Assembly (NCBI GenBank): GCA_951812505.1 | Contig: CATOSI010000002.1 | Span: 372,001 to 436,000 of the forward strand | DNA: 64,000 bases | Origin: an uncultured Dehalococcoidia bacterium | GTDB taxonomy: Bacteria > Chloroflexota > Dehalococcoidia > Lucifugimonadales > UBA1123 | Direction: 5' to 3' | Shown here: positions 55,299-63,288 of the stretch, piece by piece | Position numbering within the stretch: position 1 is the first letter of the stretch | Layout of the letters: each line of letters opens with the position of its first letter | Made by a program: the position numbers and the translations under genes | The notes under the pieces: model-generated | Seen by the model: the letters and a program-made list of their open reading frames with translations, nothing else | Told to the model about the DNA's origin: nothing | The model's database searches: none

Positions 55299-56499
55299 TT
55301 AGAAACCCGGGATACGCGGCTCCTGGCCCAGCAGCAGCGCTCCGCCGTCGGCCACGCTCGAAGGCCGCATGGCGACGTGCGCGGCCACTGTATGCGCATC
55401 GCGGAAGAATCGCTCCACAGGGGACGATGTGTATATGGAGTCAGTTCCTCCGGCCCTGTAAGCAAGGTCCGCCGCGGAGACTGAGGCTGTTGCCGCATTG
55501 GTGCAGGCCAGGCGAAAACGGGCTCGCAACTCCGAGGTCAGCGGTTCGCCGGCGGTGATCTTCGCCCATACCTGGGCCAGAATGTCATATAGATATGCCC
55601 GTGCGCTGCCGACAAGGGCCTCGGCTGCTCCCAGGTCGGCCTGCTTGTCAATTATGGATGCCGCCGGCCGGCTGCTGGCAGTTCCAGCTTCCTCTCCAGG
55701 ACTTCCATCAGGCTATCTACGGATCCCCGCGCCGCGCCCAGGGCTACGGACGCCATCACCGCGATTACCATTGCGCTGTAGGTGTAGTGACGGCTTGGCC
55801 GAAGACTCGGCGCCCGCAGAGGATGCCGGGTTACGAGCCTGTTGGGGACGAAGACATCGTCCATCGTGTAATCGTGGCTGCCTGTACCCCGCAGGCCCGT
55901 CGAATGCCATGTATCCAGAATGTGGCAGTCGCCAATCGGGGTGTAGAACACGCGCCAGGCGGGGGCGTCCGCCTTCCATGATCGGCCCATGCTCGTCGTG
56001 GAGCCAGCCGCCACTCGCCATCCAGTCAGACAGCCAGCCGCCACTGCCCAAGAGGCCACTGCCCGGATACCCTCCAACCGCCTTCAGCCTTTACAGCCTG
56101 TCCGTGAGGAACGAGGTTACCGCCCACGTTGACCGGAGCGCCCGGCGTAAAGACTTCCCTGACCGCGTCATCTGGCAGCGTCCGGGCGGCCCAGAAGTTC
56201 GTGGAGGCAATGATCATCACCACCCAACCCACGGAGGGGCTGGCCTTGGACAGCGTTTCCACCACCTGTGCCGCGGTGAGTGGATCGGTCTCGAAGCCGC
56301 CCAACTCCCTGTCCACCATCATGCGGAAGAACCCGGCGTCGGACAGCTTGTCCACCAAGCGATCCGGCAGTTGGCGCGCATCGTCAATCTCCTCTACCAT
56401 GCTCCGGATTTCGGGGAGCAGGGAGAGTGCCGAGTCTATGAGGGCTTCTCGCAGATCGTCATTCGACGCATCAATCGCATTATCGTGAGTGTCATTCAT
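55299..56499 (-). pseudogene. Acyl-CoA dehydrogenase-like flavoprotein broken by three frameshifts
   Basis: Homology runs through three frames. 56499-~56055: RQLPDRLVDKLSDAGFFRMM, DRELGGFETDPLTAAQVVET, SKASPSVGWVVMIIASTNFW. Then ~56051-55985: MGSGGWLSDWMASGGWLHDE. Next frame to ~55670: APAWRVFYTPIGDCHILDTW, TGLRGTGSHDYTMDDVFVP. Last frame to 55299: IDKQADLGAAEALVGSARAY, RLACTNAATASVSAADLAYR. The order and RGTGSHDY motif match HsaA/acyl-CoA_dh_2-type flavin monooxygenases (indole, dibenzothiophene or steroid degradation). The middle contains a near tandem duplication (GAGTGGCGGCTGGC). Its start overlaps the stop of the hydrolase upstream (ATGA), so the two formed an operon. Confidence 0.78.
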
Positions 56500-57365
56500 T
56501 GTCCGTTGTCGAAGAACCCTCTGATGATTCGGACCGTGGCGTCCATGTCCTCGTTATGCAGTCCGTGGCCGACTCCCGGCACCTCTCCGAAAGAGCCGTT
56601 GCCGTTCGGAATCGTTGCCGCCATCTTGCGCGCCTGTGGTTCATCTAGCACCGAACTGATCTCTCCTCTGAGCACCAGCGTCCGGCAGCTGATCTTCCCG
56701 ACGCAGTCCCACAGGAAGGGTCCCTCTTTGAGGGCCGTCCGGCCCAGAAGCCACCTGATCTCAGTATCGGTCTTCGGCACGAGAATACCGTCCCAGTTGG
56801 TGCGGTAAGTGTGCCTCACAGTGGCCCATATCTCGTCGTCGCTGGCTTCCGGGTCGTCCTCCCTGTGCCAGTCGAACGCCATCCGGTCGCTGAAGAAGCC
56901 CCTGGGACGCTCGCGATTCCCGGTCTGCATACGAGACGCCGCCGTTTGCCTGCCCGACGGAGATGGGTCGGGCATCGGTCCGTAATCCCCAAGAACAAGG
57001 TTGGCGACGAGGTGGCCGAAGTAGGCCCCCAGGGGCATCCCGACCCTGGATCCCTGGGAGTGGCCGTAGTAGTCGAACGGATAGAGTCCGGTGGCCAACG
57101 CGAACTGTCCGATGTCGGACGCGAACGACTGCGCCGAGTAGCCCTCTGTACTCCAGTCGCTGTCTCCGCAGCCCCTGGCGTCGAGCGCGACCACATGCCA
57201 TTTGTCCGTCATATGTGGGGCCAGCTTATCGAATTGGTGGGCGTGGCCGCCAATGCCGTGCATGAGGATCAGGGGTTTCTTGGTCCTGTCTCCTCCCCAG
57301 TCCAGGTAGTGCAGCGACAGCCCGTTTACCGAAACCCACTTATCTTCAGGATACACACCCGACAT
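56496..57365 (-). CDS. Alpha/beta hydrolase
   Basis: 289 residues: KPLILMHGIGGHAHQFDKLA (oxyanion), WHVVALDARGCGDSDWSTEG, nucleophile in DYYGHSQGSRVGMPLGAYFG, His in EVPGVGHGLHNEDMDATVRI. It overlaps the start of the frameshifted flavoprotein by 4 nt. Hydrolases of this group beside HsaA-type monooxygenases often act as ring-cleavage (C-C bond) hydrolases or esterases, which fits an aromatic or steroid degradation remnant. The flavoprotein loss probably leaves it without its pathway. Start ATG 57365. Confidence 0.86.
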   Translation of the reverse strand: MSGVYPEDKWVSVNGLSLHYLDWGGDRTKKPLILMHGIGGHAHQFDKLAPHMTDKWHVVALDARGCGDSDWSTEGYSAQSFASDIGQFALATGLYPFDYYGHSQGSRVGMPLGAYFGHLVANLVLGDYGPMPDPSPSGRQTAASRMQTGNRERPRGFFSDRMAFDWHREDDPEASDDEIWATVRHTYRTNWDGILVPKTDTEIRWLLGRTALKEGPFLWDCVGKISCRTLVLRGEISSVLDEPQARKMAATIPNGNGSFGEVPGVGHGLHNEDMDATVRIIRGFFDNGQ

Positions 57366-57396
57366 CGCTTACTCCTCTCAGTGTCAGCCTTCGATA

Positions 57397-57501
57397 CTGT
57401 ATCAGTTTGGTCGGTGGTGGGAATCACCCTCACCCTAGCCCTCTCCCGTCAAGGGAGAGGGGATTTTCACGCCGCAGGGAACGCCTGCCAACCTGATACG
57501 G
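57397..57501. mobile_element. MITE-2 copy (105 bp)
   Basis: CTGTATCAGTTTGG...CCAACCTGATACGG inverted ends, interior CCCTCACCC-type hairpin and TTTTCACGCCGCAGGGAACG, as in 44402-44506. Confidence 0.75.
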
Positions 57502-57513
57502 GTTCTCAGCGCT

Positions 57514-58455
57514 CTACGGTCCTGCGGCCCGACTACCCTGTATCAGACCCTGTCGCGCCGCCGCAAACATATACGTAACCAGGTAGCTTCTGTACGGACG
57601 CCACCGAGCCGACAGCTCGACAGCCTCGTTCTCGGTCAGACGCTTGCCCCCATTGTATAGGGCCCCGAGGGATCTCTGTATGGCAAGATCGCCTCCAGGG
57701 AAGCCGTCGGGACGGTCGAATGCGCGAATGAGCAGCCAGTGCGCCGTCCACGGGCCTACGCCTCTCAAACTGACGAGTTCCTCCACTATGGACTCGTCCA
57801 GCATGTCTGCCAGCGCGTCCAGGTCCAGCGATCCCGAAGCAATGCTCTCGGCAATGTCGCTTATGTACTCGGCCTTTCGGGCGCTGAGTTTCATGTCTCT
57901 CAGATCGTCTATACCAGCGTCCGCTATCGCGGCGGGAGACGGGAACGTCCTGTAGTCCACCCCATTGACGGAGACCACGTTTCCCAGCGTATCAACCAAC
58001 AGGTCCCTGAGCACACGAGCGACCTCATTGCTGATCTGCTGACCGAGGATCGAAAGCACCAGCCCCTCGAACGGAGACGCCGACTGCGCGATGCCGAGCC
58101 CTCGAAACCGATCCGTGAACTCGGCCATAGGGTCGTCGTCCTCGACCGAGTCGTAGAACTCGGTAAGGCTGTTCTGGGCGCCGACCAGCCGCGTCGCGAC
58201 TTCTACGACCTTCGACTCATACTCGGAACTCAGCCGGTCTCCCTCCAGACGCACCTCGATGCGCGGCCTCTCGACCTCTCCCACCGAACGGACACTCAGG
58301 GCGACCGTCTTGCCGCCGACCTCCAAAGCCCTGGAGAACACGCCGTCCACCAGCGAGTCGGCGGCATACCTGTCGCGGCCATACACCGCGAAGCTGGCTG
58401 ACGCCTCAAAGTCGTAGGGCGGCTCCGGTTCAAAAATGTGGGTAGCGGTAAACAT
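57514..58455 (-). CDS. DNA-3-methyladenine glycosylase II (AlkA-like)
   Basis: 313 residues. N-terminal ~120 residues are the AlkA_N-type beta domain (FTATHIFEPEPPYDFEASAS). Helix-hairpin-helix LVSLRGVGPWTAHWLLIRAF and catalytic Asp in GFPGGDLAIQRSLGALYN. ISNEVARVLRDLLVDTLGNV and SARKAEYISDIAESIASGSL belong to the HhH-GPD fold. Removes alkylated bases (3-meA, others) to start base excision repair. Stand-alone gene, not next to ada. The start at 58455 (MFTATHIF) has no strong ribosome site. Confidence 0.9.
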   Translation of the reverse strand: MFTATHIFEPEPPYDFEASASFAVYGRDRYAADSLVDGVFSRALEVGGKTVALSVRSVGEVERPRIEVRLEGDRLSSEYESKVVEVATRLVGAQNSLTEFYDSVEDDDPMAEFTDRFRGLGIAQSASPFEGLVLSILGQQISNEVARVLRDLLVDTLGNVVSVNGVDYRTFPSPAAIADAGIDDLRDMKLSARKAEYISDIAESIASGSLDLDALADMLDESIVEELVSLRGVGPWTAHWLLIRAFDRPDGFPGGDLAIQRSLGALYNGGKRLTENEAVELSARWRPYRSYLVTYMFAAARQGLIQGSRAAGP

Positions 58456-58516
58456 TTACGTCCTCAATGTGTAAACATCATACAGGCATCGCGTCGCGAA
58501 TGCCCTGGAATCAAGG

Positions 58517-58625
58517 CAGGGTCTTTTCATTATGCTGTCTGGAGTGATTTTAATGACTTATGTTCCATGGTTAGGGATGGATTCCCGCCTTCGCGGGAAT
58601 GGCGAGACGAAAACGAAAAGACCAT
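58517..58625. mobile_element. MITE-1 copy (109 bp)
   Basis: CAGGGTCTTTTCATTATGCT at the left, GAAAAGACCATG at the right. It contains the GGATTCCCGCCTTCGCGGGAATGG hairpin. No clear target duplication. Confidence 0.72.
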
Positions 58626-58644
58626 GGGAACTGAAGCCATTTCT

Positions 58645-58679
58645 TTGACAGAGGTCGCGCGCGTCAATAGTATGGCTAC
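58645..58679 (+). promoter_or_regulatory. Consensus promoter with leaderless geometry
   Basis: TTGACA (58645-58650), 17-nt spacer, TAGTAT (58668-58673), then GGCTAC and ATG at 58680. The predicted transcript start falls on or next to the start codon. No Shine-Dalgarno exists. Confidence 0.72.
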
Positions 58680-59498
58680 ATGAGTAAGTTGAAGAAGATC
58701 ATCGGAATAGCGGGCTGCGGAACCATTGGGCGTAGGGTTGCGTCGGGGTTGGACGCCGGGGCCGCGCCCAGCGCCGTCCTCGGAGGCATAACCAGCCGGA
58801 ACCTCGACCGCGCCGAGCGGTTCGCGGCAACGTTGGACTGCCGTCCTCCGGTAGTCCAACTGGATCGGCTCGTGGAGATAGTTGACCTGGTTGTCGAGGC
58901 CGCGCCAGCGAACGCGATGGAGTCAATTGCGGTAGCGACGCTGTCTGCAGGCAAGGATCTGATGGCACTCAGCGGAGGCGTACTTCTGGAACGAGAAGAC
59001 CTGTTCGACCTGGCAGACAGGAACGGAGCCACGATATACGTGCCGTCCGGCGCGATAGCCGGACTCGACGGCATAGCGGGCGCGTCTGTCGGACGCATAG
59101 ACTCGCTGACGATGACCACGCGCAAGCCGCCCGAAGGTCTGAAGGGCGCTCCCGGTATCGAGGATTCAGGCGTAGATCTCGACGCAGTCTCAGAGCCGAC
59201 CGTCGTTTATGAAGGCCCGGCTCTCGAAGCGTGCAGGCTGTTTCCGGCCAATGTAAATGTGTCCGCCGCTCTCAGCATGGCCGGGATAGGGCCGCGCAAG
59301 ACGCGCATCCGCATCTACGCCGACCCGACCGTGGACAAGAACACGCACGACATCGTTGTCGAGGGCGAGTTCGGCAGGTTGAGCATACTTATCGAGAACA
59401 CGCCCTCGGAGTCCAATCCCAGAACCGGAAAACTGTCTGCGTTGTCTGCGCTTGCGACGCTGCGTCGAATAACGTCGCACCTCCAGGTGGGGACTTAG
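58680..59498 (+). CDS. L-aspartate dehydrogenase-like protein (NadX/DUF108)
   Basis: 272 residues. N-terminal Rossmann GIAGCGTIGRRVASGLDAGA, then LVEAAPANAMESIAVATLSA, LMALSGGVLLEREDL, GATIYVPSGAIAGLDGIAGA and the catalytic-domain part FPANVNVSAALSMAGIG with the conserved His in DKNTHDIVVEGEFG. AspDH converts aspartate to oxaloacetate (iminoaspartate) with NAD(P). First gene of a four-gene operon with non-NAD-biosynthesis partners, so a catabolic role on another amino or imino acid is likely. The MITE-1 copy lies immediately upstream. Confidence 0.85.
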   Translation: MSKLKKIIGIAGCGTIGRRVASGLDAGAAPSAVLGGITSRNLDRAERFAATLDCRPPVVQLDRLVEIVDLVVEAAPANAMESIAVATLSAGKDLMALSGGVLLEREDLFDLADRNGATIYVPSGAIAGLDGIAGASVGRIDSLTMTTRKPPEGLKGAPGIEDSGVDLDAVSEPTVVYEGPALEACRLFPANVNVSAALSMAGIGPRKTRIRIYADPTVDKNTHDIVVEGEFGRLSILIENTPSESNPRTGKLSALSALATLRRITSHLQVGT

Positions 59499-59514
59499 GA
59501 AAGGAGAAACTACA

Positions 59515-60261
59515 ATGCCGTTTTACACCAAGGGCGATGTCCGTATCCAGTATGAGGAGGTTGGGTCCGGGTTCCCGCTGCTGGTAACACCGGGCGGCGG
59601 CCTGAACTCCGTTATAAGCGGTTGGCCCGGCCAGGTATTCAACGCGATGGAGGTGTTCAAGGACGACTTCCGCTGCATCACGATGGACCAGCGAAACGCT
59701 GTTGGCGGGCAGTCCAGCGGGCCGGTGCAGGTCGAAGACCCGTGGGGAGCCTTCGCCGACGACCAACTGGGGCTGATGGACCATCTCGGTATAGACAGGT
59801 TCTTCTTCATGGGGTACTGCATCGGTGGCCCGTTCGCTCTCAAGCTGATCGAGCGAGCGCCGGAGCGCGTCGCGGCGGCGGTCCTCTGCCAGCCAGTTGG
59901 ACACGCCAGCAAGACCCCGGATGCCATGTACGACTCAGGCCGCGATATCTGGGCCCCCGGTCTGATGGAGCAGCGTCCCGACGTGACGATGGAGATCGTG
60001 GAACAGTACCTGCACAATCTCTACCGAGTCCAGCCGGACTTCATGTACAGCGTATCGCGTGACTTCGCGCGCTCGTGCCAGACTCCGATGCTGGTCATGC
60101 CGGACGACACGCCGGCGCACTCCTACGAGGCCGCTATTGATCTGATAGAACTGGCGCCCAAAGCGGAGGCGACGGCGTATCCCTGGAAAGAGTCGGAGGA
60201 CGTGTTGGCCGCGACCATAAACCAGACACGCGAGTTCCTCAAGGTGCATCAGTCCGCGTAA
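59515..60261 (+). CDS. Alpha/beta hydrolase with Cys in the nucleophile elbow
   Basis: 248 residues. PLLVTPGGGLNSVISGWPGQ (oxyanion region), ITMDQRNAVGGQSSGP, nucleophile elbow FFMGYCIGGPFALKLIERAP, where the normal GxSxG is G-Y-C-I-G; Asp in LVMPDDTPAHSYEAA with a His (PAHSY) beside it. A Cys nucleophile is known in dienelactone hydrolases, so it could be active on lactones or thioesters. It starts 17 nt after the AspDH-like gene, and GGAAAGGAG precedes it. Confidence 0.85.
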   Translation: MPFYTKGDVRIQYEEVGSGFPLLVTPGGGLNSVISGWPGQVFNAMEVFKDDFRCITMDQRNAVGGQSSGPVQVEDPWGAFADDQLGLMDHLGIDRFFFMGYCIGGPFALKLIERAPERVAAAVLCQPVGHASKTPDAMYDSGRDIWAPGLMEQRPDVTMEIVEQYLHNLYRVQPDFMYSVSRDFARSCQTPMLVMPDDTPAHSYEAAIDLIELAPKAEATAYPWKESEDVLAATINQTREFLKVHQSA

Positions 60262-60295
60262 CCCGACCGCTGAACAAGAACCAAGAGGCGAAGAT

Positions 60296-62776
60296 ATGCC
60301 CGATTACGAACCCCTGGACATTGCCGAACATCTCAATGCCGGCCTGGACGCTCTCGGCGTGGATGCCACAGCCGAAATAGGCCCGAGCCACTTCAGGGGC
60401 CTGACGTTCGACATTGGCGACGACCCTTCCAAGTGCTTTATCTCGCTGGACGGCGACAGCGAGCCGGTCAGCGTACCAGTGGGCAGATCCGCTAATAGGA
60501 TAATCTTCGCACACAGGCTTCTCGCGTCCGAAATAGATGAGGGCGGGCCTGTGGGTAATCATGTCGCCGACTACGTCTTTTCGCTGACGAACGGACAACA
60601 GTATGTAGTCCCCATCAGAGAGCGATTCGAGACAGGCTTCGTCCCAACCGACTCGTTCCGGGGCGCGTCAGGCCTGCCGTTCCTCGCGGTCACCGACGGC
60701 AAGCACCAACTGATGCCGAGAAAGGAGGGGGAGTGGCAGGAGGTCGGCCGTCGGCAGACCGAGTACCTTCAGGCCACCGCCCGGAGTTACTTCCTGTGGA
60801 GCTGGACCAACCCGGAATCGGACGTTCCTGTGGAATCAATTGAGATCGTGCCAAGGGGCCCCGCGTTCGTGATTGCCGGAGTGACGTTGGGCCACATGGA
60901 GGAACACCCCTTCGCCCGCCAGGGACGCAGGGAGGCGAAGATTACCATTACCGACCCGGCGCTGGCATCCGGCCCGTTCGATCTCGAAGTGGAGGTGGAC
61001 AGAGGCGACTCCACCTATGCCTTCCCGCTGCCCAAAGACCCTGACGACGGCTTCCAGTCGGCGTATCACCGTGGGTTCGGCGAACGGCAGAACGATGAAG
61101 CCAGCCCTTCATACGCGGAAATCTCGGCGGTGCCCTCGGCAACCGTTTCTATCAAGCAGAAGGGTGAATCCATCGGTCAATTGCCGTGGAGCGAAGTCGA
61201 GGAGAAGGGAAAGGCCGAGACTCCCAAGGTACGCATGGAACTGGCGGACCGCGGACGCAACTGGGTGAAGGTGACGGTCAGCGATGTCGACACCGGCAGG
61301 CCCGTCCCGTGCCGGATTCACTTCAGGTCCCCGGAGGGAATCCCTTACCAGCCGCACGGACATCACAACCAGGTCAACTCCAACCTCGACTCCTGGCACA
61401 TAGATGTGGGCGGCGACGTGCGCATGGGTCAGATCACCTACGCGTACATTGACGGCCGATGCGAGGGCTGGCTGCCGCGGGGAGACGTGATCGTTGACGT
61501 GGCGCGGGGGTTCGAGTACGAGCCTCTGCGGACTAAAGTGCGAATCGAGCCGGGCCAGCAGACGCTGGAACTCCGCATCAAGCGCTGGATAGACATGAAT
61601 GCCCGTCGCTGGTACAGCGGCGACTCCCACGTCCACTTCCTTTCGACGCAGGGCGCACACCTGGAATCGAGCGGGGAAGACCTCAACGTAGTCAACCTGC
61701 TTCAGTCGCAGTGGGGCAGCCTGTTCACGAACACCGAGGACTTCACCGGCAGGGCGAGCGTCTTGCAGAATGGCAGCAACATCGTTTACGTCTCCCAGGA
61801 GAACCGCCAGCACTTCATGGGACACATGATTCTGTGGGGATTGAAGGAGCCGGTGATGCCCTGGTGTTCGGACGGCCCGGGAGAGGCCGAGATAGGCGGC
61901 CACATGGAGACCACGCTGGCGCACTGGGCGGACGAGGCTCACGCGCAGGGTGCATGGGTCATCAATCCCCACTTCCCGAACCCGAACGGAGAGCCCGCCG
62001 CGCTGGTCGCAACGGGCCGCCTGGACGGTGTGGAGATGCTGCGACAGACCCGCCCCAATCACATGGAATACTACCGCTACCTGAACTGCGGCTACCGTCT
62101 TCCGCTCGTCGGAGGCACCGACAAGATGAGCAGCGACGTGCCGGTCGGACTGTATCGCACCTACGCTCTGCTGCCGGACGACCAGGACTTCACATACGAG
62201 AGCTGGTGTCGCTCGGTCGCGGCGGGTCGGACTTTCCTGAGCGGTGGGCCGATCATAAATCTCGCGGTCGAGGGCAGGGAAGTTGGCGATACGCTGGCCA
62301 TATCGGGCGCGGGAAGCGTGGAAGTCGAGGCGTGGGCCGAGAGCGTCCTGCCCGTATTCTCGCTTGAGATAGTCCAGAACGGCCGGGTGGTTGCCCGCAC
62401 GGAGAGTCGCAATGGAAGTCGCAGACTCGAACTGAAGGAGAAGATAAGGGTGGACGGCCACTCCTGGATCGCGGCGCGTACGGGGGCGTTCGACTACTTC
62501 GACATCGTCCCACATCACGATGTGTGGAACCGGGGCGTGTTCGCGCATACGTCTCCGATCTACGTAGCCTGCGGCGGCGAGTGGGATATGTTCGATCCGG
62601 CGACTGCACAGTACATGCTCACGCTCATAGACGGTGACCTGTCATATATCAGGGAGACCGCGGGAGTACGTCCTCCCGGATCGGTCACGCACCGGCATGG
62701 CGAAGAGGACCACCTGGCTTACCTCCAGAGGCCGTTCCTGGAGGCGAGGGACGCTATTCTGAGTAGGATGCGCTGA
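60296..62776 (+). CDS. CehA/McbA-family metallohydrolase (PHP-type)
   Basis: 826 residues. N-terminal ~400 residues are beta-rich modules (FDLEVEVDRGDSTYAFPLPK, VTVSDVDTGRPVPCRIHFRS, carboxypeptidase-regulatory-like). The PHP-like domain starts at RRWYSGDSHVHFLSTQGAHL (HxH metal motif), continues with NPHFPNPNGEPAALVATGRL, YLNCGYRLPLVGGTDKMSSD and RSVAAGRTFLSGGPIINLAV. CehA and McbA hydrolyse carbamate pesticides such as carbaryl; most relatives cleave unknown esters or amides. No signal peptide visible. It lies between a hydrolase and a cupin in the operon. Confidence 0.87.
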   Translation: MPDYEPLDIAEHLNAGLDALGVDATAEIGPSHFRGLTFDIGDDPSKCFISLDGDSEPVSVPVGRSANRIIFAHRLLASEIDEGGPVGNHVADYVFSLTNGQQYVVPIRERFETGFVPTDSFRGASGLPFLAVTDGKHQLMPRKEGEWQEVGRRQTEYLQATARSYFLWSWTNPESDVPVESIEIVPRGPAFVIAGVTLGHMEEHPFARQGRREAKITITDPALASGPFDLEVEVDRGDSTYAFPLPKDPDDGFQSAYHRGFGERQNDEASPSYAEISAVPSATVSIKQKGESIGQLPWSEVEEKGKAETPKVRMELADRGRNWVKVTVSDVDTGRPVPCRIHFRSPEGIPYQPHGHHNQVNSNLDSWHIDVGGDVRMGQITYAYIDGRCEGWLPRGDVIVDVARGFEYEPLRTKVRIEPGQQTLELRIKRWIDMNARRWYSGDSHVHFLSTQGAHLESSGEDLNVVNLLQSQWGSLFTNTEDFTGRASVLQNGSNIVYVSQENRQHFMGHMILWGLKEPVMPWCSDGPGEAEIGGHMETTLAHWADEAHAQGAWVINPHFPNPNGEPAALVATGRLDGVEMLRQTRPNHMEYYRYLNCGYRLPLVGGTDKMSSDVPVGLYRTYALLPDDQDFTYESWCRSVAAGRTFLSGGPIINLAVEGREVGDTLAISGAGSVEVEAWAESVLPVFSLEIVQNGRVVARTESRNGSRRLELKEKIRVDGHSWIAARTGAFDYFDIVPHHDVWNRGVFAHTSPIYVACGGEWDMFDPATAQYMLTLIDGDLSYIRETAGVRPPGSVTHRHGEEDHLAYLQRPFLEARDAILSRMR

Positions 62777-62795
62777 ACGGCTAGGAGTACCTACA

Positions 62796-63155
62796 ATGGA
62801 CTGGAAGCAAAACGAGTCGGAAGATGTCATCGGGACGCACGCGATGCACGACGGAGAAGGCGTAATCACGCGCCGGAGATTCTTTCGAGATGCAACCCGC
62901 CTGCCGGTGACCATAGAGGTGTGGGAACTGCCGCCCGGCGCGAGCGAGGGCAGCCATATCCACGACGGGGATAACACCCTGGAGGAGTTCTACTACTTCC
63001 TTTCGGGCGAAGGGGTCATGTGGATGGACGACGAAGAGGTTGCGGTCGGCCCCGGGGACTCGGTCATGGCGCCTCCCGGCGTAGATCACGGCTTCCGAAA
63101 CACCGGGGACGACACGCTGAAGCTGGTGATCGCCTGGGGCGCCCCGCGGACGTAA
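62796..63155 (+). CDS. Single-domain cupin
   Basis: 119 residues. Cupin motif 1 GASEGSHIHDGDNTLEEFYY (two His and a Glu as metal ligands) and motif 2 VGPGDSVMAPPGVDHGFRNT (His). ELPPGASEGSHIH and DNTLEEFYYFLSGEGVMWMD match small dioxygenase- or isomerase-type cupins, which usually bind Fe, Mn or Ni. Last gene of the 58680-63155 operon, 20 bp after CehA. Role unassigned. Confidence 0.84.
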   Translation: MDWKQNESEDVIGTHAMHDGEGVITRRRFFRDATRLPVTIEVWELPPGASEGSHIHDGDNTLEEFYYFLSGEGVMWMDDEEVAVGPGDSVMAPPGVDHGFRNTGDDTLKLVIAWGAPRT

Positions 63156-63214
63156 GACGTCGCGGCAGGGAAAATAGCTACATCCCGCAATTCTGGATTG
63201 CAGTCGAGGTTTTA

Positions 63215-63256
63215 CGCCGATCCTGACCTTCCCCGGTCAAGGGCTAAGGGACTTTC
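63215..63256. repeat. Degenerate CCTTCCCC hairpin
   Basis: CCTGACCTTCCCCGGTCAAG then GGCTAAGGGACTTTCAACAT, the same form as at 35940-35975, between convergent operons. Confidence 0.5.
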
Positions 63257-63288
63257 AACATGCAAATGACGAGAAATGTCAATACTGC

